Below are positions 49,722-58,518 of a DNA stretch of 64,000 bases, one piece after another (within the stretch, counting starts at the first letter, position 1; each line of letters starts with the position of its first letter). This stretch comes from Streptomyces albireticuli (lineage in GTDB: Bacteria; Actinomycetota; Actinomycetes; Streptomycetales; Streptomycetaceae): NCBI RefSeq assembly GCF_002192455.1, contig NZ_CP021744.1, positions 7,340,501 through 7,404,500 on the forward strand, read 5' to 3'. The notes beneath the pieces were generated by a model. That model saw nothing but the letters and a program-made list of their open reading frames with translations. It searched no databases and had not been told where the DNA came from. The position numbers and the translations under genes were made by a program.

Positions 49722-51215
49722 TCAGGACAGGCCCAGCCGCCCCAGATAGTCCATGACCCCGCCGGCCCCGTCCCCGGCCCACCCCACGTACCCGTCCGGC
49801 CGCACCAGGAACAGCCCGCGCGCCGCGTACGCGCGGCACACGGCGCCGGAGTCCGCCGGGACCCGGTGCGTCACCACCAGGGACGACGCGACGAGCGGCA
49901 GTTCCACCGGGCCGAAGGCCAGCAGCGTGAAGTGCGGGCCGCGGAAGAGGTCGAACAGCCGGCCCTCGCCGCAGGGTCCGTCGGGGGCACGGTCGCCCGC
50001 CCGGAGCGCGTCCTCGGGCAGGCCCGGCCGGGTCTCGACGGTGAGCGGGCCGCCGCGGTAGCCCATGGCCAGCTGGCGGGTGGCGGTGCCGCGCCGCCGG
50101 GCCGGGATGCGGTCCGTGAGCCGGGCGGAGCGGTGCAGCCGGGTGCTGACGGCGAGGACCTCGGCCGCGACGGGCCGCCGTTCGTGCTCGTAGGTGTCGA
50201 GGAGGGCGGGGCCGGCGCCGTGCCGCAGGACGAGGCCGAGCTTCCAGCCGAGGTTGTACGCGTCCTGCACACCGGTGTTGAGGCCCTGGCCGCCGACCGG
50301 CGAGTGGACGTGCGCGGCGTCGCCCGCGAGGAGGACGCGGCCCGACCGGTAGGAGTCGGCGAGCGCGGCCTCGACCCGGAAGTGCGAGGCCCACAGCACC
50401 TCGCGGACGTCGCGCGCGGCCAGGTGCGTCCGCTCGGCGATCAGCCGGCGCACGCCCGCCTCGGAGATGTCGGGGCGGGCGTCCTCGTCGTCGAAGTGGG
50501 CCTGGAGCTGGAAGGAGTCGGTGCAGGCGAGCGGGCACAGGGCGAGGCCGCCGCCCTTCGGCTCCGGCCAGACGTGCCAGCGGTCCCGGTCGAGGCCGTC
50601 GACCCGGACGTCGGCGACGATCGCGGGGCGGGCGTCGACCGTCTCGCCGGTACGGCCGATGCCGAGGGCGGCGCGCACGGTGCTGCGGCCGCCGTCCGCG
50701 CCGACCACGTACGCGGCGCGCACCAGGTGCTCCCTGCCGTCCGGGCCGTGGGCGAGCCGGACCTCGACGCCCCCGTCCCCCTGGGTCAGACCGGTGAGGG
50801 TGACCCCGAAGGCCACGTCACCGCCGAGCTGCCGCAGCCGGGTGTGCAGGATCTCCTGGGTGCGCCACTGCGGCACGGCCCACACCTCGGGGTAGGGCAC
50901 GTCCGGTGTGGGGGCGTAGCGCTGGAACATGTCCCAGTCGCCGCGCGGCTCGCCGTTCTCCCAGCGCCGCATGGTGGGGTGCGGTCCGCCGACGGCCCGT
51001 ACGGTCTCGATGACGCCGAGGTCGTCGAACACCTCCTGGGTGCGCGGCTGGATGCCCTTGCCGCGCGAGCCGGGGAAGAGTCTGCCGCCCTGCTCGACGA
51101 GGAGGGCGCGCACGCCGCGCCGGGCCAGGTCGCAGGCGAGGGTCAGGCCGGTCGGGCCCGCCCCGGCGATGATCACCTCGAAGCCGCTGCCGTCCGTTCC
51201 GTAGCCGACGTCCAT
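49722..51215 (-). CDS. FAD-dependent aromatic monooxygenase
   Basis: The protein has 497 residues. GxGxxG FAD motif VIIAGAGPTGLTLA is near residue 13, the DG motif is VVGADGGRSTVR, and GD motif RVLLAGDAAHVHSPVGGQG follows. These and a thioredoxin-like C-terminal domain mark class A hydroxylases such as RdmE/MhpA and rifampicin monooxygenase relatives. The enzyme uses NAD(P)H and oxygen to hydroxylate an aromatic ring; antibiotic inactivation or polyketide tailoring are both possible. I chose ATG 51213-51215; a TTG 30 nt upstream is in frame. It is divergent from the P-loop operon. Confidence 0.88.
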   Translation of the reverse strand: MDVGYGTDGSGFEVIIAGAGPTGLTLACDLARRGVRALLVEQGGRLFPGSRGKGIQPRTQEVFDDLGVIETVRAVGGPHPTMRRWENGEPRGDWDMFQRYAPTPDVPYPEVWAVPQWRTQEILHTRLRQLGGDVAFGVTLTGLTQGDGGVEVRLAHGPDGREHLVRAAYVVGADGGRSTVRAALGIGRTGETVDARPAIVADVRVDGLDRDRWHVWPEPKGGGLALCPLACTDSFQLQAHFDDEDARPDISEAGVRRLIAERTHLAARDVREVLWASHFRVEAALADSYRSGRVLLAGDAAHVHSPVGGQGLNTGVQDAYNLGWKLGLVLRHGAGPALLDTYEHERRPVAAEVLAVSTRLHRSARLTDRIPARRRGTATRQLAMGYRGGPLTVETRPGLPEDALRAGDRAPDGPCGEGRLFDLFRGPHFTLLAFGPVELPLVASSLVVTHRVPADSGAVCRAYAARGLFLVRPDGYVGWAGDGAGGVMDYLGRLGLS

Positions 51216-51501
51216 GTCCAGGCCCCCGCCCTGTTCGCCGTGCAACCCGCGATTTCCGGTTGGGCGGAGTGTGACGCACCGGCACGTCGTACATCAGCTC
51301 ATCACTCGTAACCCATCCGATGGGGGACACGGGGGCCGTGGGGAACCGCGGACCGGCCGGGCGGACGGACGGGCCGCCCGGGCCTGGCGGCCGGGGCCCC
51401 GATGGACCGGTTCCGGACGGCGCGCAAAGCGGAACCATCCGTTCCATGAGTTCGCCAAGGCACCGCGTGCCGGATTGCCGAGGCGCCGCGGGACGCTGAC
51501 C
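51216..51501. promoter_or_regulatory. Divergent promoter region of monooxygenase and P-loop operon
   Basis: This spacer of about 290 nt contains ACATCAGCTCATCACTCGTA and CCCATCCGATGGG-type short dyads that may be promoter or operator DNA. No gene is apparent. Confidence 0.4.
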
Positions 51502-51558
51502 ATGGGGGCGCGGGTGACGCTGCGTCAGCAGGATGCGCACGCCCGCTGGGAGAGCTGA
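51502..51558 (+). CDS. Possible 18-residue leader peptide
   Basis: ATG 51502 reads MGARVTLRQQDAHARWES and stops at TGA 51556-51558, overlapping the next gene's ATG as TGATG. The overlap allows translational coupling. There is no strong ribosome site or similarity, so it may be chance. If translated, it is too short to assign as a RiPP precursor. Confidence 0.25.
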   Translation: MGARVTLRQQDAHARWES

Positions 51559-52589
51559 TGAGGGATCTGTCCACGGCGAAGTGGAGCCATGTCACGCGGG
51601 GCGTCACCGCGCCGGGCCGGTGCCGGCTCGGCGGGCTCGCCACGCCGCACCGGCCGGGCGATCTGGTGGTGGCGGGCGTCGACCGGGTGGGAGGCGGCGG
51701 CCGGCTGGAGGACACGCACGGCAGACGGGTCCGGCTGCGCACCGGCGATCTGGTGGTCGGCGCCTGCGGCAACCGCTACGCGACGGACTCGTACGAGGGC
51801 TACCACCGGCCGGGCCCGCGGGCGCACCTGCTGACCTCCGGCGGCGTCATCGGCACCGCCGTCTCCTGGCACACCGGCTGCACGGCGCCGACCGAGCTGA
51901 CGATCCTCGGCGCGCTGGCCGGCGAGGACGACCGGCCGCTGTCCCTCGACCGGTTCGCCCGGCCCGCACCGCCACCGCCCGCCGAGCGGCCCCGCGTCCT
52001 GGCGGTCGTCGGCTCGTCGATGAACGCCGGCAAGACCACCACGGCGGCCGGCCTGCTGACCGGCTGGGCCCGCGCGGGGCTGGTGCCCGGCGCCGCGAAG
52101 GTCACCGGAACCGGCAGCGGCAAGGACCGCTGGGCCTACCTGGACGCCGGGGCCCGGCACGTGACCGACTTCCTGGACTTCGGGATGCCGTCGACCTTCG
52201 GCTATCCCGTCGAGCGGCTCCTCGCGGCGATGACGGCGATGCGGGACGCACTGGCACACGACGGCGCCGGCGCGATCGTCCTGGAGCTCGCGGACGGGCT
52301 GCTCCAGCACGAGACCCGCACGCTCACGGCCGCGCTGCCCGAGGTCTGCGACGGCGTCGTGCTGGCGGTGGGTGACGCGCTGGCCGCGAGCGCGGGCGTC
52401 GACCTGCTGTCCGCCCTCGGGGTGCGGGTGCTGGCCGTGAGCGGCCTGGTGACGGCCGGCCCGCTGGCGGCCCGGGAGGCCGCGGCGGTCACCGGGCTGC
52501 CGGTGCTGTCACCGGCCCGGCTGGCCGACGGGGCCGCGGTGGAACTGCTCGCGGGCCCGGTGGCCCTGGCCACGGCGGGCGGCAGGTGA
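51558..52589 (+). CDS. P-loop NTPase, DUF1611-like
   Basis: The protein has 343 residues. An N-terminal domain of about 140 residues is beta-rich (PGDLVVAGVDRVGGGGRLED). The Walker A motif VVGSSMNAGKTTTAAGLL is at about 152-169, followed by an aspartate in HVTDFLDFG and ELADGLLQHET. The arrangement resembles DUF1611-type NTPases (DgcN relatives) and dethiobiotin-synthetase-like folds, but the family is uncertain. The ATG follows GGGAGAG. The stop overlaps the metallopeptidase start (GTGA), so it heads an operon with that gene and the ABC exporter. Function unknown. Confidence 0.65.
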   Translation: MRDLSTAKWSHVTRGVTAPGRCRLGGLATPHRPGDLVVAGVDRVGGGGRLEDTHGRRVRLRTGDLVVGACGNRYATDSYEGYHRPGPRAHLLTSGGVIGTAVSWHTGCTAPTELTILGALAGEDDRPLSLDRFARPAPPPPAERPRVLAVVGSSMNAGKTTTAAGLLTGWARAGLVPGAAKVTGTGSGKDRWAYLDAGARHVTDFLDFGMPSTFGYPVERLLAAMTAMRDALAHDGAGAIVLELADGLLQHETRTLTAALPEVCDGVVLAVGDALAASAGVDLLSALGVRVLAVSGLVTAGPLAAREAAAVTGLPVLSPARLADGAAVELLAGPVALATAGGR

Positions 52590-53728
52590 TCCGGGTCGGG
52601 GCCTACCGCGAGGACGGCACACCCGGCCCGGGGATCCTGGCCGAGGTGGAGCTGGACGCGGAGGTGACCGGGCCCGCCGAGCTGTGGTCGCCGGAGGTCA
52701 CCGTGCGCGACGAGCGCGGCGGCGCGCTCTTCGACGACTCCGGCGGTACGGACCTGGCCGTCGAACCGGCGGCGGGCGGGGGCCCGCTGGCGGAGGCCGG
52801 GGCCGAGCGGAGGGCGCGCGCCTTCGGCGTCGGCAACACCGCCTACCGGGCGCAGCGGCTGCTGCGGTCGGCCGCGCGGCTGCTGGGCCGGCCGCTGCCG
52901 CACCTGACCGTACGGATCGGGGCGCACGACTCGCCCGTCCGCTGGGGCGGCGGGCACTACCGGCTGCCCGGCGAAGCGGAACCGGCCGAGCCGTACCGGA
53001 TCTCGTGGGCCGGCGAGGTCCACCTCGGCGGCGGCGACGCCTATCTCCCGGGGCCGTCCGTCGGCTCGTACTTCCACGCGCCCGCGCACGACGCGGCGGT
53101 CGTCTGTCACGAGGTGGGGCACCACGTCTGCCGGCACACCGCGGACTTCAAGGTCAACCGGCTGCGGCCGCCGGACGGGCAGCACAGCGGGAAGAACGCG
53201 CTGGACGAGGGCACCGCCGACTTCCTGACGGCGATGCAGCTGGGCACCCCGGACATCCACGGCTGGCACCGCGGGCACGTGCCGCCGTGGGACCAGCGCC
53301 GGCGCGGCCTCGACCGGTGCTGGACCATGGCCCATCTGCGGCCCGGCCGGGGCGGGCAGACGCACGCCAACGGCACCGTCTGGGCGTCGGCCCTGTGGTC
53401 GGCGCACCAGGCCGTGCGGGAGGGCGGAGGCGAGAGCGACCGGTTCGTCGCCATGCTGCTGCGCGGGCTCGTACGCCTCGGCTCGGGCACGGGGGCGGAG
53501 GCGGCCGGGCAGTTCACGGCCGCCGCGCTGGCCGAGGAGCGGAAGCGGCGTAACCAGTTCTCGTCGCTGCTGCGGGAGATGACCGCCGCGGACCCCGCGC
53601 TCGCCCCGGTGGTCCTGGCGGCCATGGCGCGGCACGGCATCCACCCGGAGGGAAGCAACCGGGCGCTGCGGGAGAGGGCCCTGGCCGCCGCCCTCCCCGA
53701 GGCCGCGGCGGCGGCCCTGCCCGGATGA
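52586..53728 (+). CDS. Gluzincin metallopeptidase-like protein
   Basis: The protein has 380 residues. Zinc motif HEVGH is at 175-179, with the third ligand probably Glu208 in LDEGTADFLTA. HANGTVWASALW matches the substrate-side segment of M36/M4-like gluzincins. No signal peptide or membrane helix is seen, so it acts in the cytoplasm or leaves by another route. Both ends overlap neighbours (GTGA before, ATGA after). The substrate is unknown. A peptide destined for the adjoining ABC exporter is a testable idea. Confidence 0.78.
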   Translation: MIRVGAYREDGTPGPGILAEVELDAEVTGPAELWSPEVTVRDERGGALFDDSGGTDLAVEPAAGGGPLAEAGAERRARAFGVGNTAYRAQRLLRSAARLLGRPLPHLTVRIGAHDSPVRWGGGHYRLPGEAEPAEPYRISWAGEVHLGGGDAYLPGPSVGSYFHAPAHDAAVVCHEVGHHVCRHTADFKVNRLRPPDGQHSGKNALDEGTADFLTAMQLGTPDIHGWHRGHVPPWDQRRRGLDRCWTMAHLRPGRGGQTHANGTVWASALWSAHQAVREGGGESDRFVAMLLRGLVRLGSGTGAEAAGQFTAAALAEERKRRNQFSSLLREMTAADPALAPVVLAAMARHGIHPEGSNRALRERALAAALPEAAAAALPG

Positions 53729-55521
53729 GCGAGGGGCGCCGCGGCCGGCAGGTGGCGCGGCTCTTCCGCGGCTTCGGCGCCCCCTACCGGCCCCGGCTCC
53801 TCCTCGGCGTCGGGCTGCGGATCTGCGAGATGGTCACGGACCTGGTGACGCCCTGGCCGATCGCGGCCGTCGTCGACCGGGTGCTGGGCGGCAGCGGATC
53901 GGGCAATCCGCTGAGCGGCGCGCTGGACGCCTTCGGCCCCGAGCGGAGCACCATGCTCGCCACGGCCGCCGGGGCGGTGGTGCTGCTGGCCCTGGTGTCG
54001 GCCGCGTTCGACTACGCCGGCGACCGGGTGATGAACGCGGTGGGCGAGCGGATGAGCGTGGCGATCCGCCGCGAGATCTTCGCCCACCTGCAACGGCTGC
54101 CGCTGGCCTACCACGACGGGCAGGCCGTGGGCGAGTCCACGAGCCGGGTGATCACCGACTGCGGCCGGATCAAGGACAGCCTGGTCGCCTTCTTCTCGGT
54201 GCTGTTCCCCGGTGTCCTCTCGGTCACCGGGTACGTGACGGCGCTGCTCTTCCTGGACTGGCGGTTCGGGCTGATCGGCGTCGGCTGCGTACCGCTCGTG
54301 CTCCTCGTCGGGGTGCGCAACCGGCGGCGCGGGCACCGGGCCGCGCGGCGCCGCCGGGAGGCGGAGGGGCGGCTGACCGGGCTCGTCGCCGAGGCCCTCC
54401 AAGGCATCCGGACGGTCCATGTCTTCGGCCGTCAGGAGCTGCACGACCGGCACTTCGCCGCCGGCAGCGATGGTGTGCTGCGCGCCGGCCTGGAGGCGGC
54501 GGACGTGCAGGCCCGCCGGGTGCCGCTGGTGGAGTCGGTCACGGCGGTCGGCACGGCGGCGCTGTTGTGGGTGGGCGGCACGGGGGTGCTGCGCGGCTGG
54601 TGGAGCGTCGGCCATCTCGTCGTCGCCCTCAGTTATCTGACGGGGATGGTGGCCCCGCTGCGCGCGCTGTCCAAGCTCGCCGGGACGTTCGCGCAGGGCC
54701 AGGCGTCGGCGGAGCGGATCGCCGCGATCCTCGACGAGCCGTGCCCGCTGCGCGCGCCCGCGGGGGAACCGCCCGCCGGGCTGCCGGAGCGCGCGGCGGG
54801 CCGCGTCGACTTCGCCGGGGTCGCGATGGACTACGGGGAGCGGCCCGCGCTGCGCGGTCTCGACCTGAGCGTCGGCCGCGGCGAACGGGTCGCGCTGACC
54901 GGGCCCAACGGGGCCGGCAAGTCCACGGCGCTCGCGCTGATCGCGGGGCTGTACCGGCCCACACGGGGCGAGGTGCGTATCGACGGCACGGCGACGGCCG
55001 AACTGTCCGAGCGGTGGCTGCGCCGGCAGGTGACGGCGGTGCTCCAGGACACCTTCCTCTTCGCCGGCACCCTGGCCGACAACATCCGCTACGCGCGCCC
55101 GGACGCGAGCCCCGCGGACGTGCGGGCGGCGGCGGAGGCGGCGCTGGTCACCGACTTCGCCGACCTGCTGCCGGACGGTCTGGACACCCGGCTCGGCGAC
55201 TGCGGCACAGGGCTGTCCGGCGGTCAGCGCCAGCGCGTGGGGATCGCCCGCGCGCTGCTCGCGGACGCCCCGATCGTGCTGCTGGACGAGCCGACGTCGG
55301 GGCTCGACCCGGAGACGGAGCGGTGTGTCGTGGCCGCGCTGGGCCGGCTGGTCGCGGGCCGGACCGTGGTGATGACGACGCATCGGCCGGCGCTGCTGCG
55401 GATGGCGACCCGGGTGGTGCGATTGTCATCGGGTGAGGTGAACGAGGCGACAGAGGCGGTGGATACGGGTGTGGTGAGGCCGTCGGCGCCGGTCCGACGG
55501 AGCGCCGGTAGCGATGTGTAA
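53725..55521 (+). CDS. ABC exporter, fused membrane and ATPase domains
   Basis: The protein has 598 residues: a six-helix permease (about 20-320), then an ATPase with Walker A GPNGAGKST (393-401), signature LSGGQRQRVGIARALL (497 onward), Walker B IVLLDEPTSGLD and H-loop TTHR. It is a half-size homodimeric exporter of the MsbA/LmrA type. It lacks a C39 peptidase domain, so if a peptide is the cargo its leader is cut elsewhere, perhaps by the metallopeptidase just upstream (overlap ATGA). Confidence 0.9.
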   Translation: MSEGRRGRQVARLFRGFGAPYRPRLLLGVGLRICEMVTDLVTPWPIAAVVDRVLGGSGSGNPLSGALDAFGPERSTMLATAAGAVVLLALVSAAFDYAGDRVMNAVGERMSVAIRREIFAHLQRLPLAYHDGQAVGESTSRVITDCGRIKDSLVAFFSVLFPGVLSVTGYVTALLFLDWRFGLIGVGCVPLVLLVGVRNRRRGHRAARRRREAEGRLTGLVAEALQGIRTVHVFGRQELHDRHFAAGSDGVLRAGLEAADVQARRVPLVESVTAVGTAALLWVGGTGVLRGWWSVGHLVVALSYLTGMVAPLRALSKLAGTFAQGQASAERIAAILDEPCPLRAPAGEPPAGLPERAAGRVDFAGVAMDYGERPALRGLDLSVGRGERVALTGPNGAGKSTALALIAGLYRPTRGEVRIDGTATAELSERWLRRQVTAVLQDTFLFAGTLADNIRYARPDASPADVRAAAEAALVTDFADLLPDGLDTRLGDCGTGLSGGQRQRVGIARALLADAPIVLLDEPTSGLDPETERCVVAALGRLVAGRTVVMTTHRPALLRMATRVVRLSSGEVNEATEAVDTGVVRPSAPVRRSAGSDV

Positions 55522-55602
55522 TCACCCGACCACCCTGGGTAGGCTTGCGGGGCGCCGCGCCGCTGACGACCCGCCCTGCTCACTCGTTCGAGGAGGATCG
55601 CT

Positions 55603-56826
55603 GTGTCACCCGACCGGACCGTCGCCCCACCGCCTGAGATCTTCACCCCGGCCTTCTTCCAGAACTCCCACCCCGTCCTCGACGCCCTGCGGGCCCAGGC
55701 CCCCGCCACTCTGGTCACCGGGGTGAGCGGCAGCCGCCTGTGGCTCGTCCCGCGCTACGAGGCGGCGCGTACGCTGCTGGCCTCGCCCGCCGTCCGCAAG
55801 GACGAGTGGAAGCGGCCCGACCGCCGCGAGCGACATACCGTCCGCTCGGAACGGCGGCGCGAGACGAGCGCCCGCATCCGGGCCAATATGATCGGCGCCG
55901 ATCCGCCGGACCCCCAGCGCCTGCGCCACAGCACCCAGCAGGCGCTCAGCAGAGGCCCGGTGGAGGCGATGCGCCGGCGCGTCGAGGTCTTCGCCGACGA
56001 CACCCTCGGCGCCCTCCGCGGCTCCGGGCCCGTGGAGTTCCGCGCGCGGATCGCCTATCCCTTCGCCATCGCCGTGATCGGCGAGCTGCTCGGCCTGCGC
56101 GACGACGAACAGGCGGCGTTCCCCGCCTGGTTCGAACCCCTGATGTGCCGCCGGAGCTCGCCGGGCGACCAGAAGTCCTCCCAGTTCATCGCCGACTTCG
56201 GCGAACGGCTGGTGGACCGGGGCCGCGCCCAGCCCGTCCGTGGTCTGCTGTCCACCCTGGGATCGCGGCGCGCGGGCCGCCGGGCGCTGAGCCGCCACGA
56301 GCTCGCCTCGGCCGCGTTCCTCCTGCTCATCGCGGGCGTGGAGACGGCCAACGCCCTCACCAACGGCGTGTACGCCCTCCTGCGCCACCCCGGTCAGTAC
56401 GACGCGCTGCTCGCGGACCGCGGCCTGCTGCGGGGCGCGGTCGAGGAATGCCTGCGCCACGAGGGCCCGTTCCGCGCGGTGGGCCCGCGCCACACCGCCG
56501 AGCCGGTGGACCTGGGCGAGGGCGTGACCATCCCGGCCGGGGAGTTCCTGCTGATCGCCGTGGGCGCGGCCAACCGCGACCCGCGCCGCTTCCCCGACCC
56601 GCACCGCTTCGACATCACCCGCACCGATCACCAGCACCTGGCCATGGGCCACGGCACGCACCGCTGCATCGGGTCGCTGCTGGCGTACGCGCAGATGGAG
56701 GTCCTCTTCGGGCGGCTGCTGGACCGTTTCCCCCGGATGCGGCTGGCCGTGCCGGCGGAGAAGGTGCGGAGGCAGCAGAGCATGACGATGAACTGGCTGG
56801 AGGACTTGCCGGTTCTGTTGCGCTGA
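55603..56826 (+). CDS. Cytochrome P450
   Basis: The protein has 407 residues, normal for soluble actinobacterial P450s. The I-helix reads LLIAGVETANAL, the K-helix ExxR is EECLR, and the heme loop MGHGTHRCIG carries Cys355. It oxidises a small molecule with electrons from a ferredoxin, none of which is encoded nearby. The GTG at 55603 has AGGAGG 6 nt upstream. It lies 81 nt after the ABC exporter on the same strand and may belong to that cassette. The substrate is unknown. Confidence 0.92.
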   Translation: MSPDRTVAPPPEIFTPAFFQNSHPVLDALRAQAPATLVTGVSGSRLWLVPRYEAARTLLASPAVRKDEWKRPDRRERHTVRSERRRETSARIRANMIGADPPDPQRLRHSTQQALSRGPVEAMRRRVEVFADDTLGALRGSGPVEFRARIAYPFAIAVIGELLGLRDDEQAAFPAWFEPLMCRRSSPGDQKSSQFIADFGERLVDRGRAQPVRGLLSTLGSRRAGRRALSRHELASAAFLLLIAGVETANALTNGVYALLRHPGQYDALLADRGLLRGAVEECLRHEGPFRAVGPRHTAEPVDLGEGVTIPAGEFLLIAVGAANRDPRRFPDPHRFDITRTDHQHLAMGHGTHRCIGSLLAYAQMEVLFGRLLDRFPRMRLAVPAEKVRRQQSMTMNWLEDLPVLLR

Positions 56827-56850
56827 GGATGTGAATCCATCCGTGAGTGG

Positions 56851-58242
56851 CTATGCGGCGATGCCGAGTTCGGTGCGGGTGCGGTGGATGAAGTCGCGGA
56901 CGGCCGGTTCGCGACGCCAGGGGGCCAGGGCGGTGTTGAACTCACGGACGTAGTCCAACGCCCGCGTGGATTTCACGCGGGCGAGGATGTCGACGGACCG
57001 GTTGCCCAGTTCCAGACCGTGGTCGAGGTCTCGGGCCTGGAGGTGGGCGGTTCCCACGATCGCGAGTCGCATGCCGACGGACCGGGTGAAGACTCCGGGC
57101 TGCATGGCGGCGGCCCGCTGGTTCCAGGCCAGGGCGGCCTTGGGGTTCCTCAGGTCCCGGAAGACCTCGGCGGCATCGGCGGACAGTCGCGCGTGGTGAT
57201 AGAAGTCGATCCAGCCCGGATCGTCTCCGGTGTCCCCGCGGGCTTGTTCGAGGAGGTTCTCCGAGGCGGACAGGGCCCGGGAGGCGGCCCGTTCGTCTCC
57301 GGTTCGCGCGTGGGCGCGGGCTTCGATGAGTTTGGTGAATGCCAGTACCCGGTGTGTGGCGTTGTGCTTGGCGCGTTCGAAGGCGCCTTGGGCCATGTCG
57401 ATGGCTTCGTCGGCGAAGCCTCGCATCAGGGCTTGCATGGCCATGGTTGTCAGGATGTAGCAGCCGAGCTGGATGTCGCCGCCGGCGCGGGCGAGGCGAA
57501 GAGCCTGGATGAAGTGCCGCTGGGCCACTTCGTGCTGGCCGACATCGAAGGCCGTCCAGCCGGCCAGACGGGAGAGTTCGGCGGTGACGGAGAACAGTGC
57601 GCGGCCGACCTCGTCGGAGAACGAGCCCTGAAGGAGTGGGGCGGCTTGTTGTTCGAGGCAGGTGGTGACGGAGTTGGCTCGCCAGTTCCCGCCGCCGTAT
57701 CTGGAGTCCCAGCGGCGAGCTTCGTCTGCGGCGTCCCGTAGTTCGTCCAGGTCGAGGCGGCCGACTTGAATCCCTCCACAGTGGTGGGCGGTGTCGTCGG
57801 CGGGGGTGACGAGGCAGCGGGTAACGGGCGTGGTGAAGGCGGAGAGCGCGAAGCTCGATCCGGTGAGGAAGTCGCGACGGTTCACGGTGCTCCAGAAGGA
57901 GGCGGCGACGCGGACGGCGTCGGCGGGTTCCCGGGGGAATTCCAGTCCCAGGTTCGCCTGCGGTGTCTCGGCCTCGCCCATTCCGATCTCCGTCAGTGAG
58001 ACGGGGCGTCCGAGCCGTTCGCCGACGGCCTCAGCGAGGAGGCGGGGGACCGGCCATTTCGGGGTCATACCCCGGCGACACCAGTTCGCGATGGCGGTAT
58101 GTGAGTAGCCGGTCTCCATCCCGGCGGCCTGCGCGAGCTGGTTGACGCGATGGGCGAGGGCTTTGTGACTCGCTCCACCGGCTTCGATGAGCCGGGCCAG
58201 GTCCGCGTTGGGCGGACGGGTCCGGCGGGCGGTCGACGCCAC
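56851..58242 (-). CDS. NsdA-like HTH-TPR regulator
   Basis: The protein has 463 residues. The N-terminal helix-turn-helix region (ANWCRRGMTPKWPVPRLLAE) is followed by a short NRRDFLTGSSFALSAF segment that looks like a Tat signal but is internal, then TPR-like helices to the end (LARAGGDIQLGCYILTTMAM and others). NsdA and its many Streptomyces paralogues share this layout; NsdA represses sporulation and antibiotic production. The GTG at 58240-58242 has AGAGGGGA upstream. It is divergent from asparagine synthetase and probably controls it. Confidence 0.83.
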   Translation of the reverse strand: MASTARRTRPPNADLARLIEAGGASHKALAHRVNQLAQAAGMETGYSHTAIANWCRRGMTPKWPVPRLLAEAVGERLGRPVSLTEIGMGEAETPQANLGLEFPREPADAVRVAASFWSTVNRRDFLTGSSFALSAFTTPVTRCLVTPADDTAHHCGGIQVGRLDLDELRDAADEARRWDSRYGGGNWRANSVTTCLEQQAAPLLQGSFSDEVGRALFSVTAELSRLAGWTAFDVGQHEVAQRHFIQALRLARAGGDIQLGCYILTTMAMQALMRGFADEAIDMAQGAFERAKHNATHRVLAFTKLIEARAHARTGDERAASRALSASENLLEQARGDTGDDPGWIDFYHHARLSADAAEVFRDLRNPKAALAWNQRAAAMQPGVFTRSVGMRLAIVGTAHLQARDLDHGLELGNRSVDILARVKSTRALDYVREFNTALAPWRREPAVRDFIHRTRTELGIAA

Positions 58243-58518
58243 TGGCGTTCCCCTCTGCCGATCCGAAGAACCTTTGCCGACGGAATCGCACGCGTGGCTG
58301 CCCACGGAATGCCGTATGCGAATCACTGTGTCGGGTGACCGAGGGTATTGCCTGTTCGCCGCAGGGTGAACCCCGTCTGCGAGTTGTGAGCCCCCCTGCG
58401 AGCCCTCCCCGGGGTCTTGCCCGGCGGCTGTGATGAGAGCCCGAGGCACGGCCGAGAGATAGGGCGGTCCGGCCTTGGCCGTCGCCAAGACATCCCGAAA
58501 TTTACGGGGGTGAACCAG

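Noticed and set aside
52586..53728. Iron/2-oxoglutarate HExxH peptide hydroxylase
   Set aside because: The DEG-ADF and HANG-VW segments after the HExxH fit a gluzincin peptidase better, though activity is untested.
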